Origin: Sphingomonas citri
GTDB taxonomy: Bacteria; Pseudomonadota; Alphaproteobacteria; Sphingomonadales; Sphingomonadaceae
Assembly (NCBI RefSeq): GCF_019429485.1
Contig: NZ_JAHXZN010000004.1
Location: forward strand, 186,001-250,000
Direction of reading: 5' to 3'
Length of the DNA: 64,000 bases
The notes under the pieces are model-generated. The model had not been told where the DNA came from, did no database searches, and worked only from the letters and a program-made list of their open reading frames with translations. Shown one piece after another: positions 37,216 through 45,717 of the stretch; within the stretch, counting starts at the first letter, position 1, and the number at the start of each line of letters is the position of its first letter. The position numbers and the translations under genes are program-made.

Positions 37216-38420
37216 TGGCGCTCGGCTGTGCGATCTCGCCCGCGCCCGACCGGTTCGCCGCCGACCTGCTGTCGTACCTTGACTGCCAGGCGGCGACGCT
37301 CGGGTCGCGCGGGTTCGCGGCGCTGGCGGCGCCGGGCTCGGGCGTGGCGCTGCTGCTCGCCGCGCTGCCGACGATCGTCGTCGCGCTGTTCGGCTACCGC
37401 CTGCTGTTCGGCGAGACGATCGGCGTGCGCGCGGGCGTGCTCGCCGCGGTGAAGGTCGGCGTGGTGCTCGCCTTCGCGACCAGCTGGCCGGCGTACCGGA
37501 CGGTCGTCTTCGACGTGGTGCTGCGCGCGCCCGCCGAGCTCGCCGGCGAGATCGGCCGCCCCGCCGGGCTGCCCGGCGCGGAGGGCGGACTGGCGGCGCG
37601 GATCGACGGGGTCGATCGGGACCTGCGCCTCCTCGCGATCTATGGCACCGGCGTGCCGACGCGCCAACAGGTCGAGCAGGCCGATGGCGTCGCGCCCCCG
37701 CTGTTCGCCGACTTCGACGTCTTCGCGCTCGGCATGGCGCGGCTGGTCTTCCTCGTCGGCGCGCTGGGCCCGTTCGCGCTGCTGCGGGTCAGCGCGGGGC
37801 TGCTGCTCGCGCTGGGGCCGCTGTTCGTCGCCTTCCTGCTGTTCGACGCCACGCGCGGGATCGCCGAGGGCTGGCTGCACGGGCTGGCGGCGGCGACGCT
37901 CGGCAGCGCCGCGATCGCAGTGGCGCTCGGGATCGAGCTCGGGTTGCTCGAACCGTGGCTGACCGACCTCGCGCTCCGCCGCGCCGGCGGTATCGCGATC
38001 CCGAGCGCACCCGCCGCGGTGCTGGCGACCGCGACCATCTTCGCGCTGGCCGCGGCGGGCGCGGTGGTGCTGATGGGACCGATCGCCTTCGGGCTGCGGC
38101 TCCCGGTCGGATGGGGCAGCCACATGGCCTCGACCCCGGTCCGCGAGCCCGACGCGGGCCGCGTCGTCGCGCGCGCGGACGACGTCGCGATCGGCGCGCC
38201 GCGCCCGCGCGCCATCGCGATCTCCGACGGCATCGGCGCCGTACAACGCCGCGACGGGATGGCCAGCGGTGCGATCACACGCGCGGCTGCGATCAGCGGT
38301 GCCGCCGCGCGCTCCGGTGGTGAGCCGCCGGCGGGTGCGACCATCCCGATCGGGCAAAGCGCCCGGCGGCGCACGACGCAGCGCGCCTCCCGCGGCGGCG
38401 GCGCGCGTGACGCGCGGTGA
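37215..38420 (+). CDS. virB6: VirB6/TrbL-type T4SS inner-membrane channel protein
   Basis: 401 residues, with several hydrophobic segments across residues ~30-310 (including LLAALPTIVVALFGYRLLF and LGPFALLRVSAGLLLALGPLF) and a long polar, Arg/Ala-rich cytoplasmic tail. Position between virB4 and virB8 and the GPLFVAFLLFDATRG segment fit VirB6, a pore component. The ATG overlaps the virB4 stop. The ~90-residue basic tail is longer than in minimal VirB6 proteins. Confidence 0.85.
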   Translation: MALGCAISPAPDRFAADLLSYLDCQAATLGSRGFAALAAPGSGVALLLAALPTIVVALFGYRLLFGETIGVRAGVLAAVKVGVVLAFATSWPAYRTVVFDVVLRAPAELAGEIGRPAGLPGAEGGLAARIDGVDRDLRLLAIYGTGVPTRQQVEQADGVAPPLFADFDVFALGMARLVFLVGALGPFALLRVSAGLLLALGPLFVAFLLFDATRGIAEGWLHGLAAATLGSAAIAVALGIELGLLEPWLTDLALRRAGGIAIPSAPAAVLATATIFALAAAGAVVLMGPIAFGLRLPVGWGSHMASTPVREPDAGRVVARADDVAIGAPRPRAIAISDGIGAVQRRDGMASGAITRAAAISGAAARSGGEPPAGATIPIGQSARRRTTQRASRGGGARDAR

Positions 38421-38443
38421 TGATCAGGCAGTGGAGCCAAGCG

Positions 38444-38803
38444 ATGAAGATTCGCGGACGTGAGATGATGTCGAGGATCGTCGATGCCATGTCGCTCACC
38501 CTCGCGACGTTGGCGCCTGCACCCGCTCTGGCGAGCTCCGTGACGGGCAAGATCCTCCACCTCTACACGCGCGATACCGATGGTCTGCAGATGGTCGAGG
38601 TCGAGGGACGTGGAGCCCGACCCGCCTGCGCGACGCAGACCTACATGCTCATTCGCGACGAGAAGTCGGAGTCGGGCAAGGCGCAATTCGCCATGTTGAT
38701 GGCGGCCTTTCTTGCTGATAGTCAGGTGATCGTCTTCGGCAGCGACACGTGTACGCGCTGGCCGGACGGCGAGGACATCACGATCGTCAAATACGCGCGA
38801 TGA
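38444..38803 (+). CDS. small secreted protein in the T4SS operon, unknown
   Basis: 119 residues with a signal peptide (about 1-32, ending PALASS), encoded exactly between virB6 and virB8. GGAG eight bases before the ATG at 38444 supports this start; earlier starts at 38417/38420 overlap the virB6 stop. The mature ~87 residues contain two cysteines (in PACATQTYML and GSDTCTRWPDGEDI) likely to form a disulfide, and strand-rich segments (TGKILHLY, SQVIVFGSD). The pattern AQFAMLMAAFLADSQVIVFGSDTC recalls the small OB-fold B-subunits of AB5 toxins, but this is only a resemblance. It occupies the place where virB7 (lipoprotein) would be, but has no lipobox. Its stop overlaps virB8 (ATGA). Confidence 0.7.
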   Translation: MKIRGREMMSRIVDAMSLTLATLAPAPALASSVTGKILHLYTRDTDGLQMVEVEGRGARPACATQTYMLIRDEKSESGKAQFAMLMAAFLADSQVIVFGSDTCTRWPDGEDITIVKYAR

Positions 38804-39567
38804 CGCGGCCGAGCGTCCACAGACGGTCGCGCGCGACGCCGCCCGCCGTCGCACAGGCCGACCACTTCGTCCAGGGCGCCAGCTGGGCGCAGGACCGGCG
38901 CGACGCGCTGTTCCGCTCGCGCCGTACCGCCTGGCTCGTCGCCGCGGCAGCGACCGTCGTGGCCGTGTGTGAGGCGCTCGGGCTGGTCGCGCTGCTGCCG
39001 CTCAAGACGGTGGTGCCGTACACGCTGATGGTGGATCGCCAGACCGGCTACGTCCAGGCGCTCAAGCCCCTCGACGCCGAGCGGGTCGCCCCCGACCGCG
39101 CGCTGACGCAGTCGTTCCTGGTGCAATATGTCATCGCCCGCGAGGGCTTCGACGTTGACACCGTCCAGGCCGACTATCGCAAGGTCGGCCTGTGGTCGGC
39201 GGGGCAGGCGCGCGTCGATTACCTTACCGCGATGCAAGCCTCGAACCCGGCGAGCCCGCTCGCGCTGTATCCGCGCACTACGGTCGTCGCGGTCGAGGTC
39301 AAGAGCGTCACCCCGCTGGGCAGCGGCGTCGCGCTGGTGCGCTTCGACACAAGACGACGCGACGCCGGCGGCACGCCGCAGCCGGCGCGCGCCTGGGTGG
39401 CGGTGATCCGCTACGGCTTCTCCGGCGAGCCGCTCAGCACCGCGGACCGCTTCGTCAATCCGCTCGGCTTCCTTGTGCGCCGCTATCGCCGCAGCGAGGA
39501 GGCGCTGCCGGCTTCTGCCGCGCCGAATGCAGCGCCGACCGCGCCGCCGACGATGATGCGGCCGTGA
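38800..39567 (+). CDS. virB8: VirB8-type T4SS assembly protein
   Basis: 255 residues: short cytoplasmic arm, one membrane helix (about 45-67, WLVAAAATVVAVCEALGLVAL), then an NTF2-like periplasmic domain (VPYTLMVDRQTGYVQAL..., VQYVIAREGFD, FDTRRRD, WVAVIRYGF) ending in a Pro/Ala-rich tail. VirB8 nucleates the inner-membrane complex. ATG overlaps the preceding stop; the next gene starts in its stop (GTGA). Confidence 0.9.
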   Translation: MTRPSVHRRSRATPPAVAQADHFVQGASWAQDRRDALFRSRRTAWLVAAAATVVAVCEALGLVALLPLKTVVPYTLMVDRQTGYVQALKPLDAERVAPDRALTQSFLVQYVIAREGFDVDTVQADYRKVGLWSAGQARVDYLTAMQASNPASPLALYPRTTVVAVEVKSVTPLGSGVALVRFDTRRRDAGGTPQPARAWVAVIRYGFSGEPLSTADRFVNPLGFLVRRYRRSEEALPASAAPNAAPTAPPTMMRP

Positions 39568-40730
39568 ACGCGGCGCGTGGGGCGGCGGGCGACGACCCGC
39601 GCGCGACGCTCGACCCGGCGACGCAGGGGCGCGACGTGCGGCCGATCGTCGCGCGGCCGCGCGCCGGCCTAACGGCGCCGGCGATCACGCTGATCGCGGT
39701 CGCCGCCGCGACGCTGCTGTTCGGACTGCTCGAAGGGCGACGGCGCGCGGCGGTGGTGCCGGCGGTGACCATGAGCCGGGCGGCGGAGGTGATCGCGGCG
39801 CCGCCGCCTCTGATGATACCCGCCGCTCCCCCGACCCTGGCGCCGCCGCACGCCGTCGCTCCGTCTGCACTCGAGCCGTACCCGACTTCGGCGCCGGCGG
39901 CGCCGGCGGCGCCGCCTCACGCGCCCACTTCCGCCACCGCGTCCGCCGGGGCGATCGGGCCGAGCGTCGGGACACCCGCGACCGCGACCGCGCCCGCGAA
40001 CACGCCGTCCACGCCGGCGGCGGCGCCGCGCGTCGCGCCGGGTCAGGCACTCGTCGTCGACACCTCCTCCCCAGCCGAAGCCGACCATGGCGTCGACGCC
40101 GCCGCGGACGAGAAGAACGGCGGGGCGCGTCGGCCGGCGCTCTCGACCAGCCGCGCGCGCGCCGCGATGCTCGCGAACCGCGCGACCACGGTGCCGCAGG
40201 GCACGCTGATCCCGGCGGTGCTCGAGACCGGCTTCGACTCGACCAGCCCGGGCTTCGCGCGCGCGCTGGTGCAGCGCGACGTGCGCGGCTTCGACGGCAC
40301 GCGCGTGCTGATCCCACGCGGCAGCCGGCTGATCGGCGACTATGGCACCGACACCCAGCGCGGGCAGAATCGCGCGGTGATCCTGTGGTCGCGGCTGATC
40401 CGGCCCGATGGCGTGACGATCGCGATCGGCTCGCCCGCGGCCGACCCGGTCGGTCGCGGCGGGGTGCGCGCCGACGTCAACACGCACTTCCTCGAGCGCT
40501 TCAGCGGCGCGATCCTGCAGTCGGTGCTCGACCTCGGCGTCACCATGGCAGGCCGCGGCAGCCGCTCGCCGGTGATCGTCGCGCTGCCCGGCGCGGGCGG
40601 CAGGGTCGCGGCGACGGTGCCCGCCAAGGGAAGCGACATCGTGCCGACGCTGCGCGTGCCGCCCGGGCGCAGCGTCGGCGTGTTCGTCGCCCGCGACCTC
40701 GATTTCACCGAGGTGGAAGCGACGCGGTGA
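39564..40730 (+). CDS. virB10: VirB10-type T4SS core protein
   Basis: 388 residues: one N-terminal membrane helix (about 35-55, APAITLIAVAAATLLFGLL), a long Pro/Ala-rich periplasmic linker (~60-175), and the conserved C-terminal TrbI domain (TVPQGTLIPAVLETGFDSTSPG, VLIPRGSRLIGDYG, RADVNTHFLERFSGAILQSVLDLG, PTLRVPPGRSVGVFVARDLDF). It spans the envelope and couples ATPases to the outer-membrane pore. It directly follows virB8; no virB9 gene lies between them. Confidence 0.93.
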   Translation: MNAARGAAGDDPRATLDPATQGRDVRPIVARPRAGLTAPAITLIAVAAATLLFGLLEGRRRAAVVPAVTMSRAAEVIAAPPPLMIPAAPPTLAPPHAVAPSALEPYPTSAPAAPAAPPHAPTSATASAGAIGPSVGTPATATAPANTPSTPAAAPRVAPGQALVVDTSSPAEADHGVDAAADEKNGGARRPALSTSRARAAMLANRATTVPQGTLIPAVLETGFDSTSPGFARALVQRDVRGFDGTRVLIPRGSRLIGDYGTDTQRGQNRAVILWSRLIRPDGVTIAIGSPAADPVGRGGVRADVNTHFLERFSGAILQSVLDLGVTMAGRGSRSPVIVALPGAGGRVAATVPAKGSDIVPTLRVPPGRSVGVFVARDLDFTEVEATR

Positions 40731-41701
40731 GCGAGGACGGCTGGCGCTATCTCCACCGCGGCCTTGCCCCGCTGGCGCCGCTGCTGGCGCGCGGGGACGT
40801 CACCGACCTCTACGTCAACCGCCCCGGCGAAGTGTGGATCGAGACGCTGGACGGCGCGACCGAGCGGCTCGACGTGCCCGTGCTCGACGCGGCGGCGCTG
40901 CGCCGGCTGGTCGAGCAGGTCGCCGCTTTCGCGCATCAGGGGATCAGCCGGGCGCACCCGCTGCTCTCGGCGACGCTGCCGGGCGGCGAGCGGATGCAGG
41001 TGATCGCGCCGCCGGCGACACGCGGCGCGCTGGCGCTCGCGATTCGGCGCCCTGTCGTCGCCGATCTGTCGCTCGACGACCTCGCCACCGCCGGCGCTTT
41101 CGCCCCGCTGGCGGACGCGCGCGCGGCGGTTCCGGTCGAGGCGGCGCTGGACGAGCTGCGCGCGCGCGGCGACATCGCCCGGCTCTTGCGCGCGGCGGTG
41201 CGCGGGCGGCGCAACATCCTGGTCTCGGGCGGGACCTCGTCGGGCAAGACGGCCTTCCTCGACGCGCTGCTGCGCGAGATCCCGCCGCACGAGCGGCTGA
41301 TCACGATCGAGGACGTCCCCGAGCTGCGCCCGCCGCACGCCAATCACGTCGGCCTGGTCGCGGTGCGCGGCGCACTGGGCGAGGCGGAGGTGAGCGCGGA
41401 CGATCTCGTCACCGCCGCGCTGCGGATGCGCCCCGATCGGATCATCCTGGGCGAGCTGCGCGGCGGCGAGGCCTTCGCCTTCCTGCGCGCGATCAACACT
41501 GGCCATCCCGGCTCGATGGCGACGGTGCACGCGGACAGCGCGGCGGGAGCGGTGGAGCAGATCGCGCTGCTGGTGTTACAGGGCGGCACGCGCCTGTGCC
41601 GCGCCGATGTGCTCGATTATGTCCGCGGCGCGATCCATGTGTTCGTCCAGCTCGGCCGGGTCGACGGGCGCCGGGTCGTCACCGAGCTCGTCGTGCGCTG
41701 A
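40727..41701 (+). CDS. virB11: VirB11-type T4SS ATPase
   Basis: 324-residue hexameric traffic ATPase. Walker A GGTSSGKT (168-175), Asp box ITIEDVPEL, Walker B-type RMRPDRIILGELRGGEAF and the His box GHPGSMATVHAD are all present. GTG overlaps the virB10 stop by 4 bases. Last gene of the operon; a strong hairpin follows. No virD4 coupling protein is found up- or downstream. Confidence 0.94.
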   Translation: MSEDGWRYLHRGLAPLAPLLARGDVTDLYVNRPGEVWIETLDGATERLDVPVLDAAALRRLVEQVAAFAHQGISRAHPLLSATLPGGERMQVIAPPATRGALALAIRRPVVADLSLDDLATAGAFAPLADARAAVPVEAALDELRARGDIARLLRAAVRGRRNILVSGGTSSGKTAFLDALLREIPPHERLITIEDVPELRPPHANHVGLVAVRGALGEAEVSADDLVTAALRMRPDRIILGELRGGEAFAFLRAINTGHPGSMATVHADSAAGAVEQIALLVLQGGTRLCRADVLDYVRGAIHVFVQLGRVDGRRVVTELVVR

Positions 41702-41712
41702 GCCAGCCGCCA

Positions 41713-41742
41713 CGCGGCGTGCCCCGCGCGGGACACGCCGCG
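41713..41742. terminator. bidirectional GC-rich hairpin between virB11 and pirin gene
   Basis: CGCGGCGTG (41713-41721) pairs perfectly with CACGCCGCG (41734-41742), and the loop contains a further CCCGCGCGGG palindrome. It lies between two convergent genes and can terminate both, although no U tract follows. Confidence 0.65.
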
Positions 41743-41749
41743 GCCGACG

Positions 41750-42448
41750 TCAGGCGGCGTCGACCAGCACCAGCTCGCTGTCCTCCAGCGCGGTGACGCT
41801 CAGCAACTCGACCTCGCTGATCGCGGCGCCGTCGCGCGCGTTGACCCGCACGCCGTCGATCTCGACCGCGCCGGTGGCGGGCACCAGATAGGCCTTGCGG
41901 TCGCGGCCGAGCGGATAGTCGGCGCGCTCGCCCTTGCGCAGCGTCGCGCCGACGACGCGCGCGTCGGTGCGGATCGGCAGCGCGTCGCCGTCGCCGTCAT
42001 AGCCGCTGGCGAGCGTGACGAACTGGCCCGAGCGCTCGCCCTTGGGGAAGGGCTTGGCGCCCCATTGCGGCTGGTCGCCGGTGCGCGTCGGCACGATCCA
42101 GATCTGGAAGATGCGCGTGGTCACATCCTCCATGTTATACTCGGCGTGGCGGATGCCGGTGCCCGCGCTCATCACCTGGACGTCGCCTGCTTCGGTGCGG
42201 CCGGCGTTGCCCAGATTGTCCTGGTGCGTGATCGCGCCCTCGCGGACATAGGTGATGATCTCCATGTCGCGGTGCGGGTGCGGCGGGAAGCCGGTCTTGG
42301 GCGCGATCGTGTCGTCGTTCCACACGCGCAGGTTGCCCCAATGGGTGCGCGCCGGGTCGTGATAGCCGCCGAAGGAGAAATGATGCTTGGCGTCGAGCCA
42401 GCCGTGGTTGGCGCCGCCGAGCGAGGCGAGAGGGCGGAGGTCGATCAT
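41750..42448 (-). CDS. pirin family protein
   Basis: A 232-residue bicupin of the YhhW/pirin type; some members act as quercetin 2,3-dioxygenases. The metal-binding cupin motif HPHRDMEIITYV with the later QVMSAGTGIRHAEYN supplies three His and one Glu ligand. GGGAG lies eight bases before the ATG at 42448; a GTG three codons upstream overlaps that ribosome site and is less likely. Divergent from the LysR gene across 113 bases, a common arrangement in which the regulator controls pirin. Confidence 0.92.
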   Translation of the reverse strand: MIDLRPLASLGGANHGWLDAKHHFSFGGYHDPARTHWGNLRVWNDDTIAPKTGFPPHPHRDMEIITYVREGAITHQDNLGNAGRTEAGDVQVMSAGTGIRHAEYNMEDVTTRIFQIWIVPTRTGDQPQWGAKPFPKGERSGQFVTLASGYDGDGDALPIRTDARVVGATLRKGERADYPLGRDRKAYLVPATGAVEIDGVRVNARDGAAISEVELLSVTALEDSELVLVDAA

Positions 42449-42561
42449 GCTGTTCACTCCCGTTGGCCGGCGCGTCGCCGGGGCATGGCGATGATCTAGG
42501 GCTTGCGGCCCCTCGCGTTCAGCCGGATAAAATCGTCGGTCACGTTCGAGGAAGTGGAACA

Positions 42562-43491
42562 GTGAGCGAGCCCGGCACGCCGACCTTCGACCAGCTGCGC
42601 CTCTTCCTCGCGATCGTCGACGCGGGCAGTTTCGGCGCGGCGGCGCGCAAGCTCAACCGCGCGGTGTCGGTGGTCAGCTACGGGATCGCGAACCTCGAGG
42701 CGCAGCTCGGGCTGACGCTGTTCGAGCGCGAGGGCACGCGCCGCCCGGCGCTGACCGAGGCCGGGCGCGCGGTGCTCGTCGAGGCGCGCGCGGTCGCCGC
42801 GGGGATCGACGGGCTGCGCGCGAAGGCACGCGGGCTGCTCCAGGGGCTGGAGGCGGAGGTGGTGCTCGCGGTCGACGTGATGCTGCCGGCGGAGCGGCTC
42901 GGCCGCGTGCTGCGCGGCTTCGCGCGCGAATATCCGACGGTGGCGCTGCGACTCCACGTCGAGGCGCTGGGCGCGGTGGCGGCGATGGTGCTCGACGGCG
43001 CCGCCGCGATCGGCGTCTCCGGTCCGCTCGCCGCCGGGGTGGAGGGGCTGGAGTGCGAGGCGTCGGGGGCGCTGGCGATGGTGCCGGTGGCGGCGCCCGA
43101 CCACCCGCTCGGCCGCATGACCGTGATCCAGCCTGGCGCGGCGCGCGGCTACACGCAGTTGGTGCTGAGCGATCGGTCGCGCTTCACCGAGGGGCGCGAC
43201 TTCGCGGTGGTGAGCCACCAGACGTGGCGTCTCGCCGATCTCGGCGCCAAGCACGCGCTGCTGCGCGAGGGGATCGGGTGGGGCAACATGCCGCTGCCGA
43301 TGGTGGCGGACGACCTGCTGGCGGGCACGCTGGTGCGGCTGGCGCTGCCCGATCATCCCGGCGGAATCTACCGCTTCGGCACGATCTGGCGCCGCGACTC
43401 GCCGCCCGGGCCGGCGGCGTCGTGGCTGCTGGCGCAGTTCGTCGCCGAGGGGCGCGGCGACGCCGAGGAGGCGGGGCTGGGGGATATCTGA
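42562..43491 (+). CDS. LysR-family transcriptional regulator
   Basis: 309 residues: N-terminal winged helix (TFDQLRLFLAIVDAGSFGAAARKLNRAVSVVSYGIANLE, about 8-65) and a substrate-binding domain. The residues VSVVSYGIANLE replace the usual PSAVSRQIxxLE in the recognition helix. GTG start with GAGGAAGTGG upstream. Probably controls the divergent pirin gene and itself. Confidence 0.92.
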   Translation: MSEPGTPTFDQLRLFLAIVDAGSFGAAARKLNRAVSVVSYGIANLEAQLGLTLFEREGTRRPALTEAGRAVLVEARAVAAGIDGLRAKARGLLQGLEAEVVLAVDVMLPAERLGRVLRGFAREYPTVALRLHVEALGAVAAMVLDGAAAIGVSGPLAAGVEGLECEASGALAMVPVAAPDHPLGRMTVIQPGAARGYTQLVLSDRSRFTEGRDFAVVSHQTWRLADLGAKHALLREGIGWGNMPLPMVADDLLAGTLVRLALPDHPGGIYRFGTIWRRDSPPGPAASWLLAQFVAEGRGDAEEAGLGDI

Positions 43492-43808
43492 GCGGCGAGC
43501 TGAGATCATCCGCGGTACGGGGGAGGGGACCGCCTATGGCTTGGAGGCGCACAGCGCGCTCACGTCCTACCGTCATCCCGGACTTGACCCGGGATCCATG
43601 CTTCCGCGAGAGCAACGGCTCGGGCGTACGCGGCACCGTGGATCACGGGTGGAGCCTGGGATCACGGAACAGGTTCGATGCGCCGGAGCTGCACGAACGG
43701 GTCATAGGCGGTCCTCCTCCGCGCGAGCGGCGAGGATCTGATCCTTCCAAGGGGCCGTGCTGATCGACGTCGTTGCGCCGCCCCCGCCATGCGCCTAGTC
43801 CCTCGGGC
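43492..43808. other. 317-base intergenic region with a palindromic repeat; no gene seen
   Basis: It contains a CCGTCATCCCGGAC-type arm at 43570-43583, here followed by TTGACCCGGGATCC to make a short hairpin, and a further GTGGATCACGGGTGG segment near 43638. This belongs to the same repeat family as 1877-1907. Frames running through it look like shadows. Confidence 0.6.
43570..43600. repeat. CGTCATCC-armed intergenic repeat
   Basis: CCGTCATCCCGGAC shares 14 of 14 bases with the left arm at 1877-1890; its own hairpin is formed by ATCCCGG and CCGGGAT rather than by a full-length partner. Confidence 0.65.
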
Positions 43809-44195
43809 GTGACGTCGCTGCGCCGAACTCTCGCGAACAGCCCGCGCCTGGCCCTCTGGCTGGTGGTGGCGGCGCTCGCGGTACGGCTGCTCGTCCCGGC
43901 CGGCTATATGCTGAGCCCGACACGGCCGCTCGCGCTGGTCGCCTGCCCCGGCGTGACGCCGGTGGCGCACCACGGGCATGACGGCTCTCCCGCCCACCAG
44001 CAGGCGCCGGACCAGCCCTGCGCCTTCGCCGCGCTCGCCGCGCCGCTCGCGGTAGCCGCCGTGGCGGTGCTAGCGACGCTGACGCTGCTCGTCGCCGCGA
44101 CGCCGACGCCCCGGCTCCGCGCCGCCGCCGCGCCGCGAGCGCCGCCGCGGTGGCGTCCACCGCTGCGCGCGCCGCCGCTCGCCCTCGTCGCCTGA
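43809..44195 (+). CDS. small His-rich membrane protein, DUF2946-like
   Basis: About 128 residues. One hydrophobic N-terminal segment (LALWLVVAALAVRLLVPAGYML), a short loop with a histidine cluster (VAHHGHDGSPAHQQ) and a single CAFAALAAPLAVAAVAVLATLTLLVAA helix, then a basic Arg/Pro-rich tail. This is the layout of DUF2946 proteins, which often sit next to TonB receptor or metal-uptake genes. The GTG at 43809 is preferred over a TTG at 43773, but no ribosome site is clear. A PepSY membrane protein gene follows after 178 bases. Confidence 0.65.
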   Translation: MTSLRRTLANSPRLALWLVVAALAVRLLVPAGYMLSPTRPLALVACPGVTPVAHHGHDGSPAHQQAPDQPCAFAALAAPLAVAAVAVLATLTLLVAATPTPRLRAAAAPRAPPRWRPPLRAPPLALVA

Positions 44196-44373
44196 CCTGT
44201 CGCCGGCGCCCGCGCGCCGGTGTCCGTCCCAGCCGCGCGCGTGCCCAGCGCCGCGCGAAGGCGCACGAGGGATCGTCCGCGATGACCGCTGCTACCTGCC
44301 CTACGCGCCTCGGTGAGCGCATTGTTAACCATCTCTGCGCTATGCCGCGAACCGTCCAGGCGGAGCGGTGACG

Positions 44374-45681
44374 ATGGCGGACCTGTATCGCGCGGTATGG
44401 CGCTGGCACTTCTTCGCCGGCCTGCTCACGCTCCCCTTCCTGTTGTGGCTCGCGGTGACGGGCTCGCTCTACCTCTACAAGCCCGAGCTGGAGCGCGTCG
44501 TCTACGGCGACTGGCTGCGCGCTACCGCCTCCGGCGCACCTTTGTCGGCCGGCACCTTGGCGGCGCGCGTCGAACGCCAGACCGGCGGGCGCGTCGTCCA
44601 GCTGCTCCGCCCCGCGCGCGCCGACGAGGCGTGGCGGCTCACGTACGCGCTGTCCGACGGCGCCAGCCGCATGGCCTTCGTCGACCCGGGCAACGCGCGG
44701 ATCGCCGGCACCACGACGCCGGGTGGGGTGATGCAGACGGTGAAGAAGCTCCACAGCCTCGCGCTGACCGGCTGGGTCGGCAATTGGCTGATCGAGATCG
44801 CGGCGGGCTGGTCGATCGTGCTGGTGCTGAGCGGGCTGTACCTGTGGTGGCGGCGCGGCCGCGCCCCCGCGATCGGCGTCCGCGGTTCACCGGCCAAGCG
44901 GCTGTTCTGGCGCGACCTCCACGCCTCGACCGGGCTGGTGGCCGGCGCGGTGATCCTCTTCCTCTCGCTCAGCGGGCTGCCGTGGAGCGCGGTGTGGGGC
45001 CGGAACGTTCAGGCCGCGGTGGCGGGCGCGGGCTGGGGCCGGCCGGCCGCGCCGGTCGCGCCCGCGCTCGAGCACGCGCAGCACGACCTTCCCTGGTCGC
45101 TGCAGCAGCGGCCGATGCCGCACGGCTCGGCGCATGGGGGCACGACACACGGCAGCGCCGCGATCACCGCCGACCAGGCGCTCGCCGCGGCGGCGCGGCA
45201 CGGCGTGATGCGTGACTATACGCTGAGCTGGCCCGCCGCGCCGGGCGCACCGTGGCTGGTCAGTGCCAATCTCGGGCCGGCGCAGGCGGCACATGTGATC
45301 TACGTCGACGCGCGCGACGGGCGCGTGCTGCAGGACGCGCGCTTCGACCAGTTCGGCGGCGCCGCGCGCGTGATCGAGTGGAGCGCCGCGGTCCACCAGG
45401 GCAAGCAGTACGGCGAGCCCAACCGGCTGGTGATGCTCGCCGCCTGCGCCGCGCTGGCGCTGCTGTGCGTGAGCGCGCCCGTGATGTGGTGGAAGCGCCG
45501 CCCGCGCGGCCGCCTCGCCGCGCCGCCGGGACAGAGCGGCGCCGGGCTGGTCGCGATCATGGGCGTGGCGGGGCTGCTCTTCCCGCTGACCGGGCTGACG
45601 ATGGTGGCGGCGCTCGCCGGACAGGCAGCGTGGCGGTGGCGAGCCCGGAGCAGTGCGCGGCAGCTCGTCGCGGCGGAGTGA
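44374..45681 (+). CDS. PepSY-associated TM domain protein
   Basis: 435 residues with four hydrophobic helices: one near the start (WHFFAGLLTLPFLLWLAVTGSLYLY), one near 150 (IAAGWSIVLVLSGLYLWWRR), one near 195 (AGAVILFLSLSGLPWS) and the last ones after 350. The WHxxxG...LYLYKPELE and WRDLHASTG motifs are those of the PepSY_TM family, associated with ferric-siderophore reduction in the inner membrane. Three conserved histidine positions could bind haem. ATG at 44374 has GGAG eight bases upstream. Confidence 0.88.
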   Translation: MADLYRAVWRWHFFAGLLTLPFLLWLAVTGSLYLYKPELERVVYGDWLRATASGAPLSAGTLAARVERQTGGRVVQLLRPARADEAWRLTYALSDGASRMAFVDPGNARIAGTTTPGGVMQTVKKLHSLALTGWVGNWLIEIAAGWSIVLVLSGLYLWWRRGRAPAIGVRGSPAKRLFWRDLHASTGLVAGAVILFLSLSGLPWSAVWGRNVQAAVAGAGWGRPAAPVAPALEHAQHDLPWSLQQRPMPHGSAHGGTTHGSAAITADQALAAAARHGVMRDYTLSWPAAPGAPWLVSANLGPAQAAHVIYVDARDGRVLQDARFDQFGGAARVIEWSAAVHQGKQYGEPNRLVMLAACAALALLCVSAPVMWWKRRPRGRLAAPPGQSGAGLVAIMGVAGLLFPLTGLTMVAALAGQAAWRWRARSSARQLVAAE

Positions 45682-45717
45682 GGGCGCGCCGCCGCAAGGA
45701 TCGTCAGTGCGGAGGCA

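Noticed and set aside
38421..39570. A virB9 or virB7 gene in another frame
   Set aside because: No frame shows a lipobox protein or a VirB9-type beta domain; the other frames have no normal codon bias.
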